Assembly (NCBI GenBank): GCA_036561005.1
Contig: DATBQE010000140.1
Coordinates: 1 to 64,000 of the forward strand
Reading direction: 5' to 3'
DNA: 64,000 bases
Source: PKWO01 sp036561005
GTDB taxonomy: Bacteria; Pseudomonadota; Gammaproteobacteria; Burkholderiales; Burkholderiaceae_D
In this document: positions 1-8,533 of the stretch, in pieces
Numbering within the stretch: position 1 is the stretch's first letter
How the letters are laid out: every line of letters begins with the position of its first letter
Position numbers and translations under genes: made by a program
Notes under the pieces: model-generated
Database searches by the model: none
What the model was told of the DNA's origin: nothing
The model's input: the letters and a program-made list of their open reading frames with translations, nothing else

Positions 1-2
1 CG

Positions 3-128
3 ATGAAGCATTTGCGCGAAAGGCTGGTTAGCCTCCTGAATGAAGAACGGCCCGGTCGTTCTTACGACCGGGCCGTCAAGGCCAAACCAAAGCGTTATGC
101 CGTTCGCGTCATCAAGAAATCACCTTAA
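3..128 (+). pseudogene. C-terminal fragment of a probable IS4-family transposase
   Basis: The frame from the left edge reads to a TAA at 126-128. The 41 visible residues are basic and include a stretch 'RPGRSYDRAVKAKPKRYAVR', which resembles the C-terminal tail of IS4-type DDE transposases. The first ATG (position 3) may be internal, because the gene runs off the window. I cannot tell whether it is intact upstream. No inverted repeat of the element was identified with certainty downstream. The family call is from resemblance only. Confidence 0.45.
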
Positions 129-140
129 CTGAACGGCATT

Positions 141-162
141 AGCACGCAGGTGCGGCTTTTTT
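141..162 (+). terminator. Terminator-like hairpin with T run (degenerate copy)
   Basis: A short GCAC-GCAG-GTGC hairpin is followed by GG and then a run of T. It is a weaker copy of the two terminators at 293-317 and 461-484, and lies just after the transposase fragment. Confidence 0.4.
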
Positions 163-171
163 AACGCTCAA

Positions 172-317
172 ACGTGCCCTGGATTGCCAAGAACAAGTTA
201 GTCGATCAATCGAAGAACTGATGTCTTATTGAGGCAGCCAGTGGGCATCATGCGGCGTGCGCTTGCAGGCGCACACCGCGCTCAGGCTAAAAGCTGCACG
301 CAGGTGCAGCTTTTTTT
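172..317 (+). repeat. Tandem repeat copy 1 ending in an intrinsic terminator; possible small RNA gene
   Basis: This stretch is repeated, with divergence, at 326-484. Shared blocks are 'ggattgccaa.aacaag', 'gatcaatcgaagaact', 'gccagtgggcatcatgcgg', 'acaccgc' and 'ggctaaaagctgcacgcagg'. Offsets between the copies are 154 bp in the left half and 167 bp at the end. The copy ends in a perfect 7-bp stem GCTGCAC/GTGCAGC with a GCAG loop and seven T (293-317). No credible reading frame is kept between the copies. The terminator and conservation without coding suggest a transcribed RNA, but this is inference. Confidence 0.45.
293..317 (+). terminator. Rho-independent terminator
   Basis: Stem GCTGCAC/GTGCAGC, tetraloop GCAG, then T7 on the + strand. 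Confidence 0.7.
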
Positions 318-325
318 ACGCCTTC

Positions 326-484
326 CCGTGCCTTGGATTGCCAAAAACAAGCTCGTTGATCAATCGAAGAACTAAGGTTTTGCGAATGTAGCCAGTGGGC
401 ATCATGCGGTCGCGCGGGGCGGCCATTCGTTGGTAAGCGTACACCGCCCTCGGGCTAAAAGCTGCACGCAGGTGCAGCTTTTTT
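326..484 (+). repeat. Tandem repeat copy 2 ending in an intrinsic terminator; possible small RNA gene
   Basis: Second diverged copy of the unit at 172-317, with the same block order and an identical terminator hairpin. It lies directly upstream of the TlpA-like gene at 541, so its terminator would insulate that gene from upstream transcription. Confidence 0.45.
461..484 (+). terminator. Rho-independent terminator
   Basis: Identical stem-loop to 293-317 (GCTGCAC-GCAG-GTGCAGC) followed by six T. Confidence 0.7.
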
Positions 485-540
485 AATTTCTGATACGCTT
501 GCAAAACGACGCTCCGTCGAAATCACCATAGGGCCGTTCC

Positions 541-1107
541 ATGCGAATCCAAAAGAGCATTGCCGCAATCACCGTTGCGGCCGCGTTGTGCACGGCGATG
601 AACGCCTATGCGTCGCCCCCGAAGGTCGGTGACGTTGCGCCGGATTTCGAGGCGACCACGTTTGACGGCAATCGCGTCACGTTGGCCGATTTCAAGAATC
701 AGGTGTTGATCGTGAACTTCTGGGCCACGTGGTGTGAACCCTGCAAGAAAGAATTGCCCCTGCTTGACAGCTACTACAGGATCCAACAAAAGGCCGGATT
801 ACGCATCATCGCCGTGACGACGGAAGATTCGCTGTCGGCAGGGCAGCTGGAACCTCTGGCACGTGTCGTTTCTTTCCCGATGGTGCGCAAATACAAGGGG
901 CGGTATGGGGTATTGAATGGTGTGCCGACCAATTATATTATCGACCGCGCCGGCGTCGTGCGCTATGCGAGAGCCGGCGGCTTCAGTTTGGAAGCGCTCA
1001 ACAAATTGCTGGTGCCGCTCCTCAAGGAACCCGCACCGGAGCCGGCGACGCCGACAGCCGACAATGCGGCAACGTCGGCCACCGGTGTTTTGCGCGATCC
1101 CGGCTGA
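541..1107 (+). CDS. TlpA/ResA-like periplasmic thioredoxin-fold protein
   Basis: 188 aa. A Sec signal peptide covers about residues 1-25 (hydrophobic run, then NAYAS). An AhpC/TSA-Redoxin domain follows, starting at 'KVGDVAPDFEATTFDG', with the redox motif WCEPC (C65, C68) after 'VNFWAT'. The later 'VPTNYIID' holds the cis-proline typical of thioredoxin folds. Proteins of this family reduce periplasmic disulfides, for example in cytochrome c maturation. No ccm gene is nearby, so the substrate is unknown. The tail after about residue 160 is Pro/Ala/Thr-rich and unlike the family core. An AGGG lies about 9 nt before the ATG. Confidence 0.85.
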   Translation: MRIQKSIAAITVAAALCTAMNAYASPPKVGDVAPDFEATTFDGNRVTLADFKNQVLIVNFWATWCEPCKKELPLLDSYYRIQQKAGLRIIAVTTEDSLSAGQLEPLARVVSFPMVRKYKGRYGVLNGVPTNYIIDRAGVVRYARAGGFSLEALNKLLVPLLKEPAPEPATPTADNAATSATGVLRDPG

Positions 1108-1188
1108 ATACGTTTTTTTGCTGATGGGTCAATCGTTTGATGCCGGCCCTATCCGATTTAGGAACGCGAACTACCTACGCCAACTCCC

Positions 1189-1878
1189 TCATTGCATCGC
1201 GCGACGTACTCGCTTGCCGGTAACGACGCCGTTGGCCGTTTGAAGCGGCGCCAGCGTCATATAGCAAATGCCCCAGATGAGGCCCAGGTATGCACTGTCG
1301 AACAGTGTCACGAGCAGCGAAGCGAGAGCGGCAGAGGCGTTGATGGCATGACGTCGCACGGCACCCTTGACATGCTCAACACCGGCATGATCGAGGGCGA
1401 TGCGGGTTCGGTGCTTTAGCGAGCGCCAGTACATGGCCAGGAAGGTGAGCGAGAGTGCCAAAAATCCGCCGCCGTAGATGCGCAGCAGGGTGCGCAACTC
1501 GACTACATTTTGTACCTGGCTATCGCCTTCGTTCCAGATCAGTTCATCAATCAGGACAGAAAACAGGAACTTCATCGGGTACACGTACAACAGAACGATG
1601 AACAAAAGCAGCATGCTGAGCGTCAGTGTGACGTTGTCGCTGACTGCATAGTGAGAAAAGTATTTGGCGTGATCGATCCAGACCGCCACCAGAAAAAAGA
1701 AACAGATGCCGAAAGCGACGAAGCCGTGCATGATATGAAAGAGGTCATGTGCAGACTTCGGCACTTCCAGCGATACGACAAGCAACGTGACGGCAAAGGC
1801 AAAGACCGCATCACTGAATGCTTCGACTCGATGGACGGCAAAAATGGATTTCTTTTGATGCTGCGGCGAATGTTGCAT
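1189..1878 (-). CDS. TMEM175-family (DUF1211) integral membrane protein
   Basis: 229 aa from the ATG at 1878, which follows AGGGGAG at good spacing; a longer in-frame start at 1992 lacks this support. Near the N-terminus it has the family signature 'RVEAFSDAVFAFAVTLLV' in the first membrane helix, followed by about five further hydrophobic segments. Bacterial TMEM175 proteins are potassium-permeable channels; selectivity here is not shown. It lies 88 bp downstream of an HxlR-type regulator on the same strand, so the two may be co-transcribed. Confidence 0.8.
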   Translation of the reverse strand: MQHSPQHQKKSIFAVHRVEAFSDAVFAFAVTLLVVSLEVPKSAHDLFHIMHGFVAFGICFFFLVAVWIDHAKYFSHYAVSDNVTLTLSMLLLFIVLLYVYPMKFLFSVLIDELIWNEGDSQVQNVVELRTLLRIYGGGFLALSLTFLAMYWRSLKHRTRIALDHAGVEHVKGAVRRHAINASAALASLLVTLFDSAYLGLIWGICYMTLAPLQTANGVVTGKRVRRAMQ

Positions 1879-1966
1879 CGTAATGGCTCCCCTTTTTGTG
1901 ATATTACCTGCTTTGGGCGACGCCGCCTGCCCGATGCGTCTGGCACTTTTTGAACGAAGCGTTAGC

Positions 1967-2398
1967 TCATTCCTGCAGCGCATCGGCGGCATTGTCCGCC
2001 ATATTTTCTACCTGCTCGTGGTTCGTTTCATCGGCTGTATTGCCGGTAGCCGCCCGTTGCTGTTTTTCCCTTCTGGCGCGCAGTGACGTGCCCCAGTCGG
2101 CCATCATTGCCAGTATCGGTTTCAACGTCAAGCCGTGCTCCGACAAGGTGTACTCCACTTTCAAAGGCTTACCCGGATGTTCGATACGGATGACAATGCC
2201 GTCCGTTTCCAGTTCGCGTAATTGCTCGGTGAGCACCTTGTGCGAAGCATCGGCAGTCAGGCGCTGCAATTCGCCGAAGCGCACCGGACCATCCTTCAGA
2301 TGGTAGAGGATCAGAGTCTTCCACTTGCCCGAGATGGCGTCGGCCGTGGTCTTGACCGTGCAATCTTCCAAACGCATGGGTTGGCGCAAAGTCGGCAT
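1967..2398 (-). CDS. HxlR-family winged-helix transcriptional regulator
   Basis: 143 aa. Residues about 10-110 match the HxlR domain: an early Cys (C13), 'ISGKWKTLILYHLKDGPVRF', 'LQRLTADASHKVLTEQLREL' and 'DGIVIR...YTLSEHG'. The C-terminal 30 residues are polar. The ATG at 2398 follows GGAGA; a longer frame to 2491 has no ribosome binding site. HxlR proteins are small DNA-binding regulators, often redox or aldehyde responsive. The adjacent TMEM175 gene is the obvious candidate target (inference). Confidence 0.88.
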   Translation of the reverse strand: MPTLRQPMRLEDCTVKTTADAISGKWKTLILYHLKDGPVRFGELQRLTADASHKVLTEQLRELETDGIVIRIEHPGKPLKVEYTLSEHGLTLKPILAMMADWGTSLRARREKQQRAATGNTADETNHEQVENMADNAADALQE

Positions 2399-2567
2399 GG
2401 GGTTCTCCAGTAGACTCACGACGAGGCATTGCCACATTGTCGAAATTATACTGCCAACAATGCAATGGTGAGGCGATGACAGATTCGGCAACCGGAATCG
2501 TCAAGGGACGCCGTGCCAGACGTTGAACCGGCGATGAAGAAACCGGTCGTGCATTGGCGCACGCCTA

Positions 2568-2885
2568 TTAATGATCCGTCAGGCTCCTTCGCTGCATTTT
2601 GACCTGATAATGCCGCATTTCCAGGATTCTCTCGAAAAATGGCCGAACCAGGTTAAAGAATGGGCCGAACTCGGGAGATTTCCTGAATCCTTCGATATGT
2701 CCGCGCGTACTATCCCATTCAATGCGTACGATGTAATTCATGCGGTCTTCCTCGCACCGGGCTACCTCGATCGCTATGAAATGTTCCGATCGCACAAGGG
2801 CCGTTTGCGCCGCAAGATAGGCTTGCTCGAACGCGAGGCAGGTTTCTTCGTCTGGCATGCCGTAACGAATGTATTCAACGATCAT
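2568..2885 (-). CDS. Small ABM-like (antibiotic biosynthesis monooxygenase fold) protein
   Basis: 105 aa from the ATG at 2885, preceded by AAGGAT. The start 'MIVEYIRYGM', the central 'VARCEEDRMNYIVRIEWDS' and the end 'FFERILEMRHYQ' fit the dimeric alpha/beta-barrel ABM superfamily. These proteins include small monooxygenases, haem-degrading enzymes and many of unknown role. The gene is divergent from the truncated haemoglobin gene (277 bp apart), which suggests but does not prove a shared regulation in oxidative or haem-related stress. Confidence 0.65.
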   Translation of the reverse strand: MIVEYIRYGMPDEETCLAFEQAYLAAQTALVRSEHFIAIEVARCEEDRMNYIVRIEWDSTRGHIEGFRKSPEFGPFFNLVRPFFERILEMRHYQVKMQRRSLTDH

Positions 2886-3162
2886 GGGTATCCTTTTATC
2901 GGTCGCCGAGGCTGGCGTTATTGGTTGAGTGTGAGAATCTAGATTATTTCCCTGCACCCGACCAGTACGCACAATTATGTGACTGCCGGCTGTGCATCGC
3001 GCCGGATCGGTTACCAAAAAGTGCCTACTGGATTTTCGCTTGCCGATTGCCCACAATACTGTGTTCAAGACCCAGGCTGCCTGCCGGCACTCCGGCGCGG
3101 GAATGCGCCCAACATGATTGGACAGGCAACCCAATGCACAACGATTACGGGAAAGTTCCATT

Positions 3163-3672
3163 ATGGAAACCAATGTTCCGACACTCTATGAATGGATCGG
3201 CGGCTTCGAGCCGCTTGAAGCATTGTTCAAGCGGTTTTACGAACGTGTGCCTGCCGATGCGATTCTTGCGCCGGTGTTTGCCGGCATGGCGCCGCATCAT
3301 TTCAGAACGGTTGCGCAATTCGTTGCGGAGGTACTCGGAGGACCGAAGCTCTATAGCGGCGACGGCAAACACACGCATGCCACAATGATCGCCCAGCATC
3401 TTTCCCGCCACCTGAGCAACGAGCAACGCAAGAGCTGGGTGGCTTTGTTGCTCGATACCGCCGACGAATTGAACATGCCGGACGACCCGGAATTTCGTTC
3501 TGCGCTGGTGGCGTATCTGGAATGGGGTTCCCGATTGGCAGTGATCAACTCGGCGCTCGACGACAATCCTGTCGGCCCCGGTGCGCCGATGCCGGCCTGG
3601 GGGTGGGGCGAAACCAAAGGCCCTTATCGCCCCGACGCCGAACAGGAAAAATCACCAGCGGCAGGAGCGTAA
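3163..3672 (+). CDS. Truncated haemoglobin (group II-like)
   Basis: 169 aa. The start 'TLYEWIGGFEPLEALFKRFYERV', 'PVFAGMAPHH', 'AEVLGGPKLYS' and 'YLEWGSRLAVINS' are typical of bacterial 2-on-2 globins of group II. The proximal haem ligand should be H79 or H83, in the segment after 'HTHATM'. The C-terminal 35 residues (Pro/Gly-rich, 'MPAWGWGETKGPY') extend beyond the globin core, as in several proteobacterial members. Roles in the family are NO/O2 chemistry and protection. The ATG at 3163 was chosen because the globin homology begins there; the frame is open further up. Confidence 0.88.
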   Translation: METNVPTLYEWIGGFEPLEALFKRFYERVPADAILAPVFAGMAPHHFRTVAQFVAEVLGGPKLYSGDGKHTHATMIAQHLSRHLSNEQRKSWVALLLDTADELNMPDDPEFRSALVAYLEWGSRLAVINSALDDNPVGPGAPMPAWGWGETKGPYRPDAEQEKSPAAGA

Positions 3673-3976
3673 CGCCCTCATTGCTTTTTGTTCAGATTAC
3701 GGAAAATCACTCTGTCGCCTTGTCTCGATCCGTGCGTTCTGTCGAGGTGCACCATTCACTACGGCTGGCATATTCTCGCAAGATCAAGATTCATCCCGAC
3801 GTTCACTGGCACTTGTAGCGGCTTGACCCGGCATGCTTGAAGCCATCTTGCCAAAATTGGCGTTTCCTGAGGCAGTTAGTCAGAACAATCGGGAACGATC
3901 GATGCCAACGCCGTTTTCGTTCGTCATTCCATGATATTGTCTTGGTCCATCACCACAAAAAAACAACAACGTAAGC
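3673..3976. other. Intergenic stretch without recognised features
   Basis: Reading both strands shows no gene-like frame with a ribosome binding site, and no hairpin plus T run. The GTAC repeat begins at 3977. Confidence 0.5.
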
Positions 3977-4105
3977 GCATCTCTAAAAATCTGCTGCGCG
4001 GCCTACGCGGCCCGGCCATCTCGGACCTGCGATGCTCACCGTACAGTCGTACGGCTGCGCTTCTCGGTCAGACCTTGAGTCGCTCGCCACGATTTTTATA
4101 GATGC
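3977..4105 (-). repeat. GTAC repeat copy A (structured intergenic element, about 130 bp)
   Basis: Long imperfect inverted repeat. The outer arms are GCATCTCTAAAAATC and GATTTTTATAGATGC. The central hairpin has CCGTAC/GTACGG around AGTC, flanked by GCGATGCTCA and CTGCGCTTCTCGG. It is the same element as 25762-25892 and 27559-27679, in opposite orientation to them, and as the partial copy at 28973-29035. A 6-bp direct repeat CGTAAG (3970-3975 and 4107-4112) flanks this copy and could be a target duplication. It contains no credible ORF. Confidence 0.75.
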
Positions 4106-4131
4106 CCGTAAGTGTGTTCCCAGGAAGACGA

Positions 4132-5652
4132 ATGAACTTGATCGATGTGATCGGCAAAGCCGTGACTGCTAATCCGGATGCAACGGCCTTCATCTATCGA
4201 GGAAATTCGACCAGTTACCGTGATTTTTACCAATTTTTGTGCAGCTTCGCGAAAGGTTTGCACGTATACGGCATCAAGCCGGGCGACACCGTTGCGGTAA
4301 GCCTCGGTTACGATCCGCTTCATTGCATAACTGTATTGGCGCTGGCGCGGCTCGGTGCAATTTCGGTGCCCATGGCGTCTAACCTGGGTTTGCAGAAAAA
4401 GCACAATATCATCGAGCGCTTCGGCGTGAGCACTATCTTGACTTTCAACGAAGACAGCGGCATCGAAGGTTTTCCCCTTGTCAGACTGGCGAAGCTGCCG
4501 CTGGAAGGGAATCTGAGAGATTTTAGTTTCACCGATTTTGTTCCCGAAGCAGCGACGCCGTATCGCATGAGTCTGACCTCGGGCAAGACTGGCGAACCCA
4601 AGGGCGAATTGCTTACTCACGGCTATCAGATCGACCGGATCTCCCAAACCTTGCATGACTGCGGGCGCGAGTCGCGTGTCATGCCCTTCACGCTGCACCA
4701 TCCAATGGGATTGACGATCGCTCTGGGCGTCTTGAGCCTGGGGGGAACATTGGTCTTTTCGAATGACTACGAGGCATCGGATATGGCGAGCGCCATGGCG
4801 CTGCATGAGGTTTCTCACGTGTTTGTTTCGCCCGTGATGGCGCGCGATTTGATTGCCCAGCACAAAGGGGAGGATATCGCGTATCCGTTGCTGCGCCATT
4901 TGCGCATCGTCGGTGGCGCACCAACGGCGAACCTGCTGGCCGAATTGCGCGAGCGGCTGACGCCGAACATCTTCCTCAGCTATGGTCTGACAGAGTTGGG
5001 CCCGGTGGCCATGGCGACGCCCGAGATCTTGCGCGCACATCCGCGCAGCTCGGGAAAAATATTGCCTTGGGTGCGGCTGGAAGTGGTCGATGAGGCCGGT
5101 GTCGCCGTGCCGCAGGGCGCTGTGGGTGAACTACGCGTACAGATCGAAGGTATTCCGACCGCCTATCATGGCGACGAAGAGGCGACCCGCAAGAAATTTC
5201 GCGATGGCTGGTTCTACACCGGCGACCTTGGCCGCGTTGACGAAGACGGCTTGCTGTTTATCGAAAGTCGCCTGGACGATGTGATCAACCTCGGCGGGCC
5301 CAAGGTCAACCTTACCTGGGTCGAAGAAATCCTGGGACGGCATCCGCAGGTTGCAGAAGCGGTCGCCTTTGCCTTGTCGGACGATACGGGTGCGCCGTTC
5401 ATGGCTGCGGCGATCATGGCTCGCGGGCGTGACGTCGATATGAAGCAGATAGCGGATTATGCGAAGGAGCAGATAGGTTGGGCGCGTCCCAAAGCATTGT
5501 TCCTTGTGCCGGAGTTCCCACGCAATGTGAGCGGTAAAATCTTGCGCGCCGAGGTGACGAACCTGGCGGAACGGGTGCGCAAGGAAGAACTATTGCGGCG
5601 CCGAGATGCCCCGCCAGCGGAGCCCGAGGAGCATCAGGGCACGGCGGACTAA
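4132..5652 (+). CDS. AMP-dependent acyl-CoA synthetase/ligase (ANL superfamily)
   Basis: 506 aa. Adenylate-forming motifs in order: P-loop TSGKTGEPKG (about 149-158; the usual TSGTTGxPKG has Thr where Lys stands here), YGLTE (284-288), WFYTGDLG (ending near 367) and the catalytic Lys of NVSGK (K469). The hinge region reads 'SRLDDVINLGGPKVNLTWVEE'. Such enzymes activate a carboxylate to an acyl-AMP and pass it to CoA or a carrier; the substrate cannot be read. The start at 4132 follows AGGAAG; the longer start at 4102 lies inside the GTAC repeat. Its 3' end overlaps by 4 bp the convergent PLP-enzyme gene. Confidence 0.82.
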   Translation: MNLIDVIGKAVTANPDATAFIYRGNSTSYRDFYQFLCSFAKGLHVYGIKPGDTVAVSLGYDPLHCITVLALARLGAISVPMASNLGLQKKHNIIERFGVSTILTFNEDSGIEGFPLVRLAKLPLEGNLRDFSFTDFVPEAATPYRMSLTSGKTGEPKGELLTHGYQIDRISQTLHDCGRESRVMPFTLHHPMGLTIALGVLSLGGTLVFSNDYEASDMASAMALHEVSHVFVSPVMARDLIAQHKGEDIAYPLLRHLRIVGGAPTANLLAELRERLTPNIFLSYGLTELGPVAMATPEILRAHPRSSGKILPWVRLEVVDEAGVAVPQGAVGELRVQIEGIPTAYHGDEEATRKKFRDGWFYTGDLGRVDEDGLLFIESRLDDVINLGGPKVNLTWVEEILGRHPQVAEAVAFALSDDTGAPFMAAAIMARGRDVDMKQIADYAKEQIGWARPKALFLVPEFPRNVSGKILRAEVTNLAERVRKEELLRRRDAPPAEPEEHQGTAD

Positions 5653-6830
5653 AGCAGGCGCCATTGCGCGCCGTCACGCTCCAGCCATCGCACGTTGGCC
5701 GGCGTTGGGGCTGCCGGCCGGTCCGCGCCGGTGAGATTGATCATGACAGTCTCCTTGACGGGAAACGCCTGTTCGCGCACCTGACTGATGATGCCTGCCA
5801 CGGCGGTCGCCGAAGAGAAGCATACCTGCAGTCCTTCAAGTTCTTCAATCATGCGTCGCGCCTCGCGTATCTGTGCCTCGCTGACCGATACAATGTTGCC
5901 GCCGCTTTCCATGGTGATGGCGCGGATGGGCGGATAGGCGCGTGTGGGATCGCCGCGCAGGATGGCCTCGGCAATCCCTGCAGGACGGGCCACGATATGG
6001 CGCGGCTCGATGTTGTCGCAGTTTTCGGCAAATGCGCGCGCCATGGGTGCGCAACTTTCTTGCTGTACACAGAGCGTCTTTGGCAAGCGTCGTATCCGCT
6101 TCATGCCGTAGAGTTCGCGCGCCGCCTTGTAGTTGCCGTAGACGCCCATGGCACTCGACACAGCCTGCACATACCAGTCGATAGGCTGTTCGATCTGCTC
6201 GCTGGCTTCGAGAAACGTCAACTTCAAACCTTCGCGCCGCCCCAGGTTGAAAAAGCCGCGTTCTGAAACCAGGCCATGCCGGTTTGCATAGACACCCGCA
6301 AAATTGAATGCATCGACGAAACTGGCGTCGCGCATCACGAAATTGCTGACCTGCGCGTGATCGGCGTAGTGCAGGCGCGGCAGAAAACTCGCGGCCGTGA
6401 ACAGATGCAGTTGCATCGCTGGATAGGCCTTGATCGCATAAGCGTACGACGTCGAACTGTTTCCAGTTGAAGAGGTACAAAAGGAGCGCACGCCGCTTTC
6501 CCACAGAAAGGCCAGCGAAACTGCGGCCATGCGATCTTTGGTGGAGCAGGTCGGTAGTGTCGTATCGTTTTTCAGGTACAGGTTAGGCATGCCGAGATGT
6601 TTTCCGAGACGCACGGCGTGGACCATGGGCGTATACCTTGCGTCTGCCGGCAGCCTGGCGTGGGATTCCCGTATCGGCAACAGATCGGCAAAGCGCACGT
6701 AGGGATTGGGCGATTCATGCAGCGTGGCCCGATCCAGATCGTAGCTCACGTCCATCATGCCGCCGCACTCGCAAAAGGGCTGGTATTCCAGGCTCGGTGG
6801 TTTGCCGCAAGCAGTGCAAAATTGTTTCAT
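5649..6830 (-). CDS. Threonine synthase-like PLP-dependent enzyme
   Basis: 393 aa. The N-terminus is a zinc-ribbon-like Cys cluster (C5, C8, C20, C22: 'CTACG', 'CECGG'), as in thrC-like fold-type II enzymes. The PLP lysine is probably K98 in 'STKDRM', in the place of the usual SFKDR. A phosphate-cradle-like 'TSSTGNSSTSYAYA' follows, and 'MESGGNIVSVSE' and 'SSATAVAGI' match the C-terminal part of the family. A housekeeping ThrC is normally found with hom; here the neighbours are a FAD amino-acid oxidase-like gene 3 bp upstream and a convergent acyl-CoA synthetase. A specialised role, for instance on an unusual amino acid, is therefore more likely (inference). Confidence 0.72.
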   Translation of the reverse strand: MKQFCTACGKPPSLEYQPFCECGGMMDVSYDLDRATLHESPNPYVRFADLLPIRESHARLPADARYTPMVHAVRLGKHLGMPNLYLKNDTTLPTCSTKDRMAAVSLAFLWESGVRSFCTSSTGNSSTSYAYAIKAYPAMQLHLFTAASFLPRLHYADHAQVSNFVMRDASFVDAFNFAGVYANRHGLVSERGFFNLGRREGLKLTFLEASEQIEQPIDWYVQAVSSAMGVYGNYKAARELYGMKRIRRLPKTLCVQQESCAPMARAFAENCDNIEPRHIVARPAGIAEAILRGDPTRAYPPIRAITMESGGNIVSVSEAQIREARRMIEELEGLQVCFSSATAVAGIISQVREQAFPVKETVMINLTGADRPAAPTPANVRWLERDGAQWRLL

Positions 6831-6833
6831 ATC

Positions 6834-7934
6834 TTATTGGAGTGAAATGGGCATCGGCATCGGAATGGCGGTCTCGCCATCGAAGATCAGGTCGGCGATC
6901 GCTGTGCCAATGCCACTGCAAAGCAACATGCCCTTGATGCCGCCGCCATTGGCGAGGTAGCAATTACGCCATCCCGGCACGCGGCCAGCCAGGGGTAAGC
7001 CATCCGGCGTCATCGGGCGCAACGCGGCGCGATGATCCAGTACTTGTGCATCCGCAACGCACGGCATGATCTCCATCGCCGCTTGCAGCAAGTGGCGCCT
7101 GCCGCCGGTGCTTGGCGTTTCGTCGAAGCCCACCTGGTCTTTGGTCACCCCGATCCAGCATTCGTTCAATCCGCGCCGATACAGCGATATCATCCCGCGC
7201 GTGAAATCATAGGTCAGCGGCGCACCCGGGAGCGCAATGCGCAACATTTCTCCCTTGACGGGCTTGACCTCCTGCACAACACCGAGCCACTTTTCCGCCT
7301 GACTGATCCACGGCCCGGTTGCCAGGACGAGTTGGTCGCATGGGAAAAGCCTGTCTCGCGTTCTTGCCGCCGTGATCACATTGTTGTCGCGCTCAAGCGC
7401 CGTGACTTCATCACGCACGAATCTTGCACCCAGTCCGGCGGCGCCATCGGCGAGGGCCTGATGGAACAGCGCACTGTTGATGGACATGTTCCCGCTAATC
7501 AGCAACGCCGTGCGAACTTTGTGGGATATGCGTGGATCGAGGTGCCGGACCGCATTGCCTTCGAGCCGGGAGCATGAAAATCCCTCCATGCCCACAAAGG
7601 CCTGCTCCGCCTCGTGCAGATGCAAGCTGTCCTGTTCGTCAAATGCGACAAGGACGCGACTGACCGGTTGGCGTTCGTAAGAGGGGCACCCAAGATCGGC
7701 CAGGTTGTCGGCCAATTCCCGGTGCAGCTCGAACGATGTCAGCGACAGAGGCAGCAATGCAGTTGGCGCACCATGGATCGGGTTCAAATTTCCTGGGTTG
7801 TTGCTCGATGCGTGTGCGCTGAAGTCATCGCGTTCAATGACCGTGACGGCGGCGCCCCGCTTGGCGAGATAGTAGGCTGCTGCGCACCCGAATACGCCGG
7901 CCCCCACCACAACTACGCGATTGCTTGATTGCAT
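6834..7934 (-). CDS. FAD-dependent oxidoreductase of the DAO (D-amino acid/glycine oxidase) family
   Basis: About 366 aa. The N-terminal Rossmann motif is 'VVVVGAGVFGCAAAYYLAKRG', followed by 'VIERD'. The C-terminal FAD contact is 'LRPMTPDGLPLAGRVPG...LANGGGIKGM', both characteristic of DAO enzymes that oxidise C-N bonds of amino acids. The start at 7934 has AGGA about 10 nt upstream; an in-frame ATG at 7955 is also possible but has no ribosome binding site. The next gene follows after 3 bp, so the two form an operon. The protein ends in a short Met-Pro repeat. Confidence 0.8.
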   Translation of the reverse strand: MQSSNRVVVVGAGVFGCAAAYYLAKRGAAVTVIERDDFSAHASSNNPGNLNPIHGAPTALLPLSLTSFELHRELADNLADLGCPSYERQPVSRVLVAFDEQDSLHLHEAEQAFVGMEGFSCSRLEGNAVRHLDPRISHKVRTALLISGNMSINSALFHQALADGAAGLGARFVRDEVTALERDNNVITAARTRDRLFPCDQLVLATGPWISQAEKWLGVVQEVKPVKGEMLRIALPGAPLTYDFTRGMISLYRRGLNECWIGVTKDQVGFDETPSTGGRRHLLQAAMEIMPCVADAQVLDHRAALRPMTPDGLPLAGRVPGWRNCYLANGGGIKGMLLCSGIGTAIADLIFDGETAIPMPMPISLQ

Positions 7935-8149
7935 TGCTTGGGCGTCCTCGGTCATTTATTTTGACGGCGTATTGCGACTTGGGCACAGAACGCCGACGGA
8001 CATCCTGGGTGGATCGCTCATGCGCCATTTTTCGTATGATAGTTGCGCTGCGACAAAAATGGAGCGTACACTATTTCCGCACGCATCCGCGTGGCAAAAA
8101 AATGAACTGCGCAATCTTGCGACGGGGTCTATACATAGAGGAGACCAAC

Positions 8150-8347
8150 ATGGCGACAAAAACACGTTTGGCAGCAGCCTGCAGCCTCTTGCTGGCGTTT
8201 GGCCTGGCCTCTTGCCAGCCTTCGGGGCCACCGCCCGATATCATCAAAACGCAGCGCGAAGATTTGCAAAAAGCCAAGGCAGTCAATGATGCAACGCAAA
8301 AGGCGGTCGAGGAACAGCGGAAACAGGTCGACGAAGCGACCAAGTAG
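8150..8347 (+). CDS. Small lipoprotein, unknown function
   Basis: 65 aa. The signal peptide ends in a good lipobox, LASC (C22). The mature part is short, charged and helical ('QREDLQKAKAVNDATQKAVEEQRKQVDEA'-like heptads), suggesting a coiled coil. A strong ribosome binding site GAGGAG precedes the ATG at 8150. The pattern is like small Lpp/OsmB-type or YgdR-like envelope lipoproteins, but I recognise no named family. It is probably anchored in the outer membrane. Confidence 0.75.
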   Translation: MATKTRLAAACSLLLAFGLASCQPSGPPPDIIKTQREDLQKAKAVNDATQKAVEEQRKQVDEATK

Positions 8348-8533
8348 CCATTGTGGGTCGCGCCGGCAAGCCATGATTGTGCTGCTGATGCTCATGCTGC
8401 GCTAAATTCGGCTGCCGATTGGGGAATATGCGAAATTGCCGGACTTCCGCGCTAAAATAGCGGCACTTTTTCCATGCGGCATGGTTTTGCCGCCGGCCCA
8501 TGGCGAACATTCGTCAAAACAATCGGAGTTGCA

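Noticed and set aside
316..504. 62-codon minus-strand frame in the tandem repeats
   Set aside because: The frame is not kept in the other repeat copy and there is no ribosome binding site.
4102..4131. Upstream ATG for the acyl-CoA synthetase
   Set aside because: It lies in the right arm of GTAC repeat copy A and lacks a Shine-Dalgarno; the ATG at 4132 has AGGAAG.
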